Below, in pieces: positions 52,202 to 61,683 of a stretch of 64,000 nt of DNA (position 1 is its first letter; every line of letters begins with the position of its first letter). The stretch comes from Cladocopium goreaui (Eukaryota; Sar; Dinophyceae; Suessiales; Symbiodiniaceae), in NCBI GenBank assembly GCA_947184155.2, contig CAMXCT020001756.1:1-64000 (forward strand). The letters are read 5' to 3'. Below the pieces are notes generated by a model. It was not told the origin of the DNA, did not search any database, and was given only the letters and a program-made list of their open reading frames with translations. Both the position numbers and the translations under genes were made by a program.

Positions 52202-53170
52202 TTCCCCAGGTTAGATTCTAACGGTTCCCTCAAGGTTCCTTCAAGGTTCCCTCAAGGTTCCCTCAAGGTTCACTCAAGGTTCCATTGTACATGTTGCCAA
52301 GGTTCCCAAAGTTGCATTGTACAGGTTCTCAAGGTTCCCAAGGTTGCATTGTAAAGGTTTTCAAGGTTCCCAAGTGTTCCCACAGTTAGATTGTCAAGGT
52401 TCCCTCAAGGTTCCTTCAAGGTTCTCTCAAGGTTCCCTCAAGATTCCCTCAAGGTTCACTCAAGGTTCCATTGTACATTTTGTCAAGGTTCCCAAAGTTG
52501 CATTGTATCGGTTCTCAAGGTTCCCAAGGTTGCATTGTAAAGGTTTTCAAGGTTCCCAAGTTTTCCAACTCAAGGTTGTCAAGGTTCCCAAGGTTACTAT
52601 GTAAAGTAAAGGTTTCCAAGTAAACGTTGCCAAGGTGACATTGTAAGGGTTTCTATAAGTTTCCCAAGGTTAGATTGTCAAGGTTCCCTCAAGGTTCCCA
52701 AGGTTAGACTCTAAAGGTTCCCTCAAGGTTTTCAAGGTTCCCTAGTAAACGTAAACATTCTCAAGGTTCCCAAGGTTAGATTGTCAAGGTTCCCTCAATG
52801 TTCCCAGGGTTAGAGGTTAGAGTTTCAAGGTTCCCAAGGTTAGAGTCTAAAGGTTCGCTCAAGGTTTTCAAGGTTCCCCAGTAAACGTTCTCAAGGTTGC
52901 CAAGGTTGCATTGTAAAGGTTGCCTCAGTGCCTCAAGGTTCCCACGGTTCCCAAGCTTCCCAAGGGTTCCAAGTAAAGGTTCTCAAGGTTACATTGTAAA
53001 TGTTCTCAAGGTTTCCAAGGTTACATTGTAAAGGTTTCCTCAAGCTTGCCAAGGTTCCCAAGTAAATGTCTCAAGTTTTCCAAGGAATCATTGTAAAGGT
53101 ACCCGAGGTTTTCAATCAAGACACCTGAATGGTGCAAAAGGCCCTTGTGATGAAACAAAAAAAGGCCAGA

Positions 53171-55539
53171 GAATATCCCCAACAGCAAGGAAGAAGTGGC
53201 CGCGCAGTTTTTGTAAGAACATGGTGCATGCAATGGATATCAGCTGTGTTCGAATGTATGACTCATTGCGCATCATATCATGCACATTATACTTCATCCG
53301 CATGACACTGTATGCGTACCTCTTGTACATTTCTGTGCGTAGGCAGGCATCACACCATATTTGTATTTCATACGCAAAACATGATGATGATCGTCTTATG
53401 AGTCTAAAAAGAGTCTATCCATCGTTTCAAAAAAATCTGGATTATAACTATACAACGTCGCACAATATCATAGAACAAACAAAAAGAAAGAAACGTGAAT
53501 CATAAGAAAGAGTTGGTTTACGCGTTGGACAGTCCTGTGTTCGACTACGCATTCGTCGATGCGCATGATCTCCTACGTACGACATGATGTAGACTGATTT
53601 GAATTCATGGTGCGTAACCAGATAGAATCATGAAGAAGGAATCATCTGTGAAACACTGCTCTGGTTCCTGACGCGTCACATTTTGCGCATGATTTTGGTT
53701 GTAGACGCCATGGCACCAGGTAAATAGTTGGTTTTCTGCTGCTGTTGAAAACCTACTGTTGCTTGGTGTTCTGCGCCAATGCTTCGTAAGACAGCGTATC
53801 AATTTGTTGGTACAAGATCCCTCCACCACAGCGAACATTCATTTGACACATGCAAGACACACATTGAATGCTTCAGGTGCCACCTTTCGGCGAAGCAGAA
53901 ATGAAATCCCTTGTATGCCTTTGAAGGGCTCGCTTGCCAGATTTGCAGATTTGGTGTCAGAACTTACAAACCTGAATAGTTGGTAATAGTTTGAATGTAT
54001 CCTGACGGTGGTAATGCAACCACGCAGCAGTACAACTTTTGCATGCACATGTTTGAATCGGCCATGAGGTCAACAAACATCCCTGCTGCTTATATCAAAG
54101 AATTACTGAAGCTTCGGCTTACTTGCTTGGAAAGAACAACTTGCTTGGGCAACAGCATGCATGCACAACAAAGCCTTTTTTGTTTGCATTGAGGCAAAAA
54201 GATGTTTGTTTGGTCTTTGGCTGCAAGACAACACATTGAAATCGTTGAGGCGGCGTTATGTAACATACCTGGCGATGATAGTGGGAAACAAATGTGATTA
54301 ACACTTGCGGGCCGTAAGGCTGGATGTTTTGGAAACAACTTGTCCAATTGCAACAGGTAAGCGTGTTCTGTTTGAAAACCATTTGCCTGAGTTTGGCACT
54401 GTGGGCAGCAATGAAGCCCCAGCGTGTCAAACAAAGCATTTTTATCGCAACCTGAAGAAATGATCCAGTTCAGGCCCAAGGTTTTGAAGAGAATGGACAA
54501 TCTTGGATAAGTGAATGCCTCTGGGCTCAAAACCATACTTCGAAACCCACAGTCTCACAAGCAAGAAATTGTTGCGCAATGTTTCTTCTAGAAACTAATT
54601 GCTCGCAACTGAATTTTCAAAATATTTGAACAACAAATCTTGCAATTTTGCGCCAGGCACATCCCCAACGTCTAAAGCAAGAATGTGCAGCAATGAAGGC
54701 GCCTCAATGCCAGGCGCCAAGCAAGAACAAGTGAGTCCTCATGTGGAGGGATCTTGTACCAACAAATTGATACGCTGTCTTACGAAGCATTGGCACAGAA
54801 CATCAAGCAACAGTAGGTTTCCAACAGCAGCAGAAAACCAACTACTTACCTCATGTCATGGAGTCTACTGGGACCAAAAGTGCAAACTAGGAAAGCATAA
54901 TGCAGAGAATAATGTCTGTAAACCCTTTTATGCAGTATCTTCTGCAATGAGATTAATCAACGACACCCGTGAGAGATGCAATCAAAAAACCACCTACATC
55001 AAGTCGTGCGTATGAGATCATGCGCATGATGTGATGCGTCGGAATGCAAAGCAGTGTTTCACAGTTGACATTTTGCTCCATGATTCTATCTGGTTACAAA
55101 CCATTCTTTAAAAAAGGGTCGACACCACGTTGTTCATATGAGATCATGCGCATCAACGAATGCGTAGTCGAACACAGGACTGTACAACGCGTAAACCAAC
55201 TATTCTATATTATTCATGTTGCTTTGATTTTGTTTGTTCTATGATACTGCGCGATGTTGTATAGTTATTGTCAGTTTTTTTGAAACGATGGATAGACTCA
55301 TAAGACGATCATCATCATGTTTTGCGTACGACCTAAATAGGTATGATGTGATGCCTGCCTACGCACAGGAACGTACAAGACGTACGCATACAGTGTCATG
55401 CGGATGAACTAATGTGCATGATATGATGCACAATGAGTCATACATTCGAACACAGCGGACATCAACAAGTAAACTGTTGCATGCACCATGTTCTTACAAA
55501 CATTGGGCGGCCACTGCTTCCTTGCTGTTGGGGATATTC
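53171..55539. mobile_element. Foldback element, unit 4
   Basis: Inverted terminal repeats as in unit 1; loop ORF intact at 54090-54536 (minus). Confidence 0.75.
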
Positions 55540-55690
55540 TTTGGGTTTATGCCATAGCAAAATTTGACAATGTGTTCATGGGTGTGTGCCAGGAGGGGTT
55601 TTGTTTTTCCCCAACAGCAGAAGCTTTGGGGTCTTCAGCCATAGTAAAGGTTTCGGAGCAGACCGGAGCAGCTCCAAAACCCATTCCCCC

Positions 55691-57574
55691 AAGGTTCCAA
55701 AGTCAAGGTTCCCAAGTAAAGGTTCCCAAGAAAAGGTTCCCAAGTAAAGGTTCCCAAGTGAAGGTTCCCAAGAGAAGGTTCCCAAGTAAAGGTTCCCAAG
55801 TAAAGGTTCCCAAGTAAAGGTTCCCAAGTAAAGGTTCCCAAGTAAAGGTTCCCAAGTAAAGGTTCCCAAGTAAAGGTTCCCAAGTAAAGGTTCCCAAGCC
55901 CAAGTAAAGGTTCCCAAGTAAAGGTTCCCAAGTAAAGGTTCCCAAGTAAAGGTTCCCAAGTGAAGGTTCCCAAGTAAAAGTTCTCAAGTGAAGGTTCCCA
56001 AGTAAAGGTTCCCAAGTGAAGGTTCCCAAGAGAAGGTTCCCAAGTAAAGGTTCCCAAGTGAAGATTCCCAAGGAAAGGTCCCAAGTTAAGATTCCCAAGT
56101 AAAGGTTCCCAAGTAAAGGTTCCCAAGTAAAGGTTCCCAAGTAAGGTTCCCAAGTAAAGGTTCTCAAGTGAAGGTTCCCAAGTGAAGGTTCCCAAGTAAA
56201 AGTTCCCAAGTAAAGGTTCCCAAGTAAAGGTTCCCAAGTAAAGGTTCCCAAGTGAAGGTTCCCAAGAGAAGGTTCCCAAGTAAAGGTTCCCAAGTAAAGG
56301 TTCCCAAATGAAGGTTCCCAAGTAAAGGTTCCCAAGCAAAGGTTCCCAAAGAAAAGGTTCGCAAGTAAAGGTTCCCAAGCAAAGGTTCCCAAGAAAAGGT
56401 TCCCAAGAAAAGGTTCCCAAGTAAAGGTTCCCAAGTGAAGGTTCCCAAGCAAAGGTTCCCAAGAAAAGGTTCCCAAGAAAAGGTTCCCAAGAAAAGGTTC
56501 CCAAGCAAAGGTTCCCAAGTAAAGGTTCCCAAGCAAAGGTTCCCAAGTAAAGGTTCCCAAGTAAAGGTTCCCAAGTAAAGGTTCCCAAGTGAAGGTTCCC
56601 AAGTAAAAGTTCCCAAGTAAAGGTTCCCAAGTGAAGGTTCCCAAGTAAAAGTTCCCAAGTGAAGGTTCCCAAGTAAAAGTTCCCAAGTAAAGGTTCCCAA
56701 GTAAAGGTTCCGAAGTGAAGGTTCCCAAGTGAAGGTTCCCAAGTAAAAGTTCTCAAGTGAAGGTTCCCAAGTAAAGGTTCCCAAGTAAAGGTTCCCAAGT
56801 AAAGGTTCCCAAGTAAAGGTTCCCAAGTGAAGGTTCCCAAGAAAAGGTTCGCAAGTAAAGGTTCCCAAGTAAAGGTTCCCAAGAAAAGGTTCCCAAGTAA
56901 AGGTTCCCAAGTAAAGGTTCAAAAGTGAAGGTTCCCAAGTAAAGGTTCCCAAGTAAAGGTTCCCAAGTAAAGGTTCCCAAGTGAAGGTTCCCAAGTGAAG
57001 GTTCCCAAGTGAAGGTTCCCAAGTAAAGGTTCCCAAGTAAAGGTTCCCAAGTAAAGGTTCCCAAGTGAAGGTTCCCAAGTGAAGGTTCCCAAGTAAAGGT
57101 TCCCAAGTAAAGGTTCCCAAGTAAAGATTCCCAAGTAAAGGTCCCAAGTTAAGATTCCCAAGTAAAGGTTCCCAAGTAAAGGTTCCCAAGTAAAGGTTCC
57201 CAAGTAAAGGTTCCCAAGTAAAGGTTCTCAAGTGAAGGTTCCCAAGTGAAGGTTCCCAAGTAAAAGTTCCCAAGTAAAGGTTCCCAAGTAAAGGTTCCCA
57301 AGTGAAGGTTCCCAAGAGAAGGTTCCCAAGTAAAGGTTCCCAAGTAAAGGTTCCCAAGTGAAGGTTCCCAAGTAAAGGTTCCCAAGCAAAGGTTCCCAAG
57401 AAAAGGTTCCCAAGTAAAGGTTCCCAAGTAAAGGTTCCCAAGTAAAGGTTCCCAAGTAAAAGGTTCCCAAGTAAAGGTTCCCAAGTAAAGGTGCCCAAGG
57501 ATGCCAAGGTTCTCAAGGTTCCCAAAGTTCCCAAGGCTCCCAAGGCTCCCAAAGTTCCCAAGTAAAGGTTCCCA
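55691..57574. repeat. 14-bp minisatellite, unit 5
   Basis: About 134 repeats. A 6-bp irregularity (CCCAAGCCCAAG, 55894-55905) shifts the phase once. Confidence 0.95.
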
Positions 57575-57705
57575 GTTAGATTGTAAAGCTTCCCTCAAGG
57601 TTCCCAAGGTTAGATTGTAACGGTTTCCTCAAGGTTCCCAAGTAAAGGTTCCAAATTAGATTGTAAAGCTTTCCTCAAGGTTCCCAAGGTTAGATTGTAA
57701 AGGTT

Positions 57706-57960
57706 CCGTCTGTGAATTTCACTCAAGTCATTCCGTTTGTGCTTTTGGGCCTTGCCTGCACATGAGCCATTCACCAACCAATGCTTTTTCATTATCAAAT
57801 GGGATCAACAGCGGATCCCTTGAGCGCCCTTTGCAATGACCAGCTGGTCATCAAACGCCATGAAGGCATAGCCACGTGAGCGAGAAAAGGCCTTTTGCAC
57901 CTTTTTGCACTTTTCGCATCTTTTGCTCTGCCAGAACAGCGCTTCATCAGACCCTCAAGG
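57706..57960 (-). pseudogene. RRM-like island, unit 5
   Basis: Same island; RNP-1-like codons at 57876-57853. Confidence 0.33.
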
Positions 57961-58929
57961 TTCCCCAGGTTAGATTCTAACGGTTCCCTCAAGGTTCCTT
58001 CAAGGTTCCCTCAAGGTTCCCTCAAGGTTCACTCAAGGTTCCATTGTACATGTTGCCAAGGTTCCCAAAGTTGCATTGTACAGGTTCTCAAGGTTCCCAA
58101 GGTTGCATTGTAAAGGTTTTCAAGGTTCCCAAGTGTTCCCACAGTTAGATTGTCAAGGTTCCCTCAAGGTTCCTTCAAGGTTCTCTCAAGGTTCCCTCAA
58201 GATTCCCTCAAGGTTCACTCAAGGTTCCATTGTACATTTTGTCAAGGTTCCCAAAGTTGCATTGTATCGGTTCTCAAGGTTCCCAAGGTTGCATTGTAAA
58301 GGTTTTCAAGGTTCCCAAGTTTTCCAACTCAAGGTTGTCAAGGTTCCCAAGGTTACTATGTAAAGTAAAGGTTTCCAAGTAAACGTTGCCAAGGTGACAT
58401 TGTAAGGGTTTCTATAAGTTTCCCAAGGTTAGATTGTCAAGGTTCCCTCAAGGTTCCCAAGGTTAGACTCTAAAGGTTCCCTCAAGGTTTTCAAGGTTCC
58501 CTAGTAAACGTAAACATTCTCAAGGTTCCCAAGGTTAGATTGTCAAGGTTCCCTCAATGTTCCCAGGGTTAGAGGTTAGAGTTTCAAGGTTCCCAAGGTT
58601 AGAGTCTAAAGGTTCGCTCAAGGTTTTCAAGGTTCCCCAGTAAACGTTCTCAAGGTTGCCAAGGTTGCATTGTAAAGGTTGCCTCAGTGCCTCAAGGTTC
58701 CCACGGTTCCCAAGCTTCCCAAGGGTTCCAAGTAAAGGTTCTCAAGGTTACATTGTAAATGTTCTCAAGGTTTCCAAGGTTACATTGTAAAGGTTTCCTC
58801 AAGCTTGCCAAGGTTCCCAAGTAAATGTCTCAAGTTTTCCAAGGAATCATTGTAAAGGTACCCGAGGTTTTCAATCAAGACACCTGAATGGTGCAAAAGG
58901 CCCTTGTGATGAAACAAAAAAAGGCCAGA

Positions 58930-61301
58930 GAATATCCCCAACAGCAAGGAAGAAGTGGCCGCGCAGTTTTTGTAAGAACATGGTGCATGCAATGGATATC
59001 AGCTGTGTTCGAATGTATGACTCATTGCGCATCATATCATGCACATTATACTTCATCCGCATGACACTGTATGCGTACCTCTTGTACATTTCTGTGCGTA
59101 GGCAGGCATCACACCATATTTGTATTTCATACGCAAAACATGATGATGATCGTCTTATGAGTCTAAAAAGAGTCTATCCATCGTTTCAAAAAAAAAACTG
59201 GATTATAACTATACAACGTCGCACAATATCATAGAACAAACAAAAAGAAAGAAACGTGAATAATAAGAAAGAGTTGGTTTACGCGTTGGACAGTCCTGTG
59301 TTCGACTACGCATTCGTCGATGCGCATGATCTCCTACGTACGACATGATGTAGACTGATTTGAATTCATGGTGCGTAACCAGATAGAATCATGAAGAAGG
59401 AATCATCTGTGAAACACTGCTCTGGTTCCTGACGCGTCACATTTTGCGCATGATTTTGGTTGTAGACGCCATGGCACCAGGTAAATAGTTGGTTTTCTGC
59501 TGCTGTTGAAAACCTACTGTTGCTTGGTGTTCTGCGCCAATGCTTCGTAAGACAGCGTATCAATTTGTTGGTACAAGATCCCTCCACCACAGCGAACATT
59601 CATTTGACACATGCAAGACACACATTGAATGCTTCAGGTGCCACCTTTCGGCGAAGCAGAAATGAAATCCCTTGTGTGCCTTTGAAGGGCTCGCTTGCCA
59701 GATTTGCAGATTTGGTGTCAGAACTTACAAACCTGAATAGTTGGTAATAGTTTGAATGTATCCTGACGGTGGTAGTGCAACCACGCAGCAGTACAACTTT
59801 TGCATGCACATGTTTGAATCGGCCATGAGGTCAACAAACATCCCTGCTGCTTATATCAAAGAATTACTGAAGCTTCGGCTTACTTGCTTGGAAAGAACAA
59901 CTTGCTTGGGCAACAGCATGCATGCACAACAAAGCCTTTTTTGTTTGCATTGAGGCAAAAAGATGTTTGTTTGGTCTTTGGCTGCAAGACAACACATTGA
60001 AATCGTTGAGGCGGCGTTATGTAACATACCTGGAGATGATAGTGGGAAACAAATGTGATTAACACTTGCGGGCCGTAAGGCTGGATGTTTTGGAAACAAC
60101 TTGTCCAATTGCAACAGGTAAGCGTGTTCTGTTTGAAAACCATTTGCCTGAGTTTGGCACTGTGGGCAGCAATGAAGCCCCAGCGTGTCAAACAAAGCAT
60201 TTTTATCGCAACCTGAAGAAATGATCCAGTTCAGGCCCAAGGTTTTGACGAGAATGGACAATCTTGGATAAGTGAATGCCTCTGGGCTCAAAACCATACT
60301 TCGAAACCCACAGTCTCACAAGCAAGAAATTGTTGCGCAATGTTTCTTCTAGAAACTAATTGCTCGCAACTGAATTTTCAAAATATTTGAACAACAAATC
60401 TTGCAATTTTGCGCCAGGCACATCCCCAACGTCTAAAGCAAGAATGTGCAGCAATGAAGGCGCCTCAATGCCAGGCGCCAAGCAAGAACAAGTGAGTCCT
60501 CATGTGGAGGGATCTTGTACCAACAAATTGATACGCTGTCTTACGAAGCATTGGCACAGAACATCAAGCAACAGTAGGTTTCCAACAGCAGCAGAAAACC
60601 AACTACTTACCTCATGTCATGGAGTCTACTGGGACCAAAAGTGCAAACTAGGAAAGCATAATGCAGAGAATAATGTCTGTAAACCCTTTTATGCAGTATC
60701 TTCTGCAATGAGATTAATCAACGACACCCGTGAGAGATGCAATCAAAAAACCACCTACATCAAGTCGTGCGTATGAGATCATGCGCATGATGTGATGCGT
60801 CGGAATGCAAAGCAGTGTTTCACAGTTGACATTTTGCTCCATGATTCTATCTGGTTACAAACCATTCTTTAAAAAAGGGTCGACACCACGTTGTTCATAT
60901 GAGATCATGCGCATCAACGAATGCGTAGTCGAACACAGGACTGTACAACGCGTAAACCAACTATTCTATATTATTCATGTTGCTTTGATTTTGTTTGTTC
61001 TATGATACTGCGCGATGTTGTATAGTTATTGTCAGTTTTTTTTGAAACGATGGATAGACTCATAAGACGATCATCATCATGTTTTGCGTACGACCTAAAT
61101 AGGTATGATGTGATGCCTGCCTACGCACAGGAACGTACAAGACGTATGCATACAGTGTCATGCGGATGAACTAATGTGCATGATATGATGCACAATGAGT
61201 CATACATTCGAACACAGCGGACATCAACAAGTAAACTGTTGCATGCACCATGTTCTTACAAACATTGGGCGGCCACTGCTTCTTTGCTGTTGGGGATATT
61301 C
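58930..61301. mobile_element. Foldback element, unit 5
   Basis: Inverted terminal repeats as in unit 1, with one change near the right end (TTCTTTGCTG for TTCCTTGCTG). Loop ORF at 59851-60297 (minus). Confidence 0.75.
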
Positions 61302-61311
61302 TTTGGGTTTA

Positions 61312-61683
61312 TTCAAACTGTTTGGTTTTCAAATTAAAACACAAACACAAAAACAAAACCCTAAAGTTGCGTGCAGAAATAAAATCGAGTTTCTTTGCAA
61401 GAAACTCTCAACTTATTTCCAACTCCACAACAGGCACCCCAGAACACATCTCGTATTGTGTAAAACCGAAAAGCATATACATACCCATACACTGAATTAT
61501 ATATATGTATATGTCAACGTCGCATATTCACGATACGCGCTCGCAGTTCGGTTCTAAACAAAATTAAAATACATTGCAAACGACATGTCGAAAGATCTCA
61601 GAGAATGAAAGCACAGCAGAGAAAATGAGGTCACACATTTTTCTCGACAGCAAACGGGGCAAGGTCATCACCTTCCGGCCTCT
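61312..61683 (-). repeat. YR-5 A2 outer end and B1 repeat
   Basis: Positions 61312-61412 end AAACTCTCAAC, the AAC end typical of A repeats. B1 (61413-61683) repeats B2 at 32816-33084. The last 53 bp of pol (stop at 61631) lie inside B1. Confidence 0.88.

Larger units (their letters stand above)
49851..55549. repeat. Macrosatellite unit 4
   Basis: Same layout. It retains the segment missing from units 2 and 3. It shares with unit 1 the rare variant GTGAAGGAAACCAAG (near 50522 and 33471). Confidence 0.93.
33193..61311. repeat. Macrosatellite: five tandem 5.3-5.7-kb units
   Basis: Units begin TTTTTCCCCAACAGCAGAAG at 33193, 38539, 44192, 49851 and 55604 and end GATATTCTTTGGGTTTA. Four 54-bp linkers (TGCCATA...GGGGTTTTG) join them, but none is found at the outer ends. 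Each unit has the same order: minisatellite, degenerate CAAGGTTCCC block with a unique island, then a foldback element. Outside the minisatellite the units are nearly identical. Units 2 and 3 share a deletion of about 200 bp that units 1, 4 and 5 lack. Confidence 0.95.
55604..61311. repeat. Macrosatellite unit 5 (right end of array)
   Basis: Same layout. Its right end passes directly from GGGTTTA into YR-5 sequence (TTCAAACTG) without the 54-bp linker. Confidence 0.93.

Noticed and set aside
33281-57574. CRISPR-like array.
   Set aside because: The 14-bp repeats are contiguous, without unique spacers of constant length, and lie in a eukaryotic retroelement.
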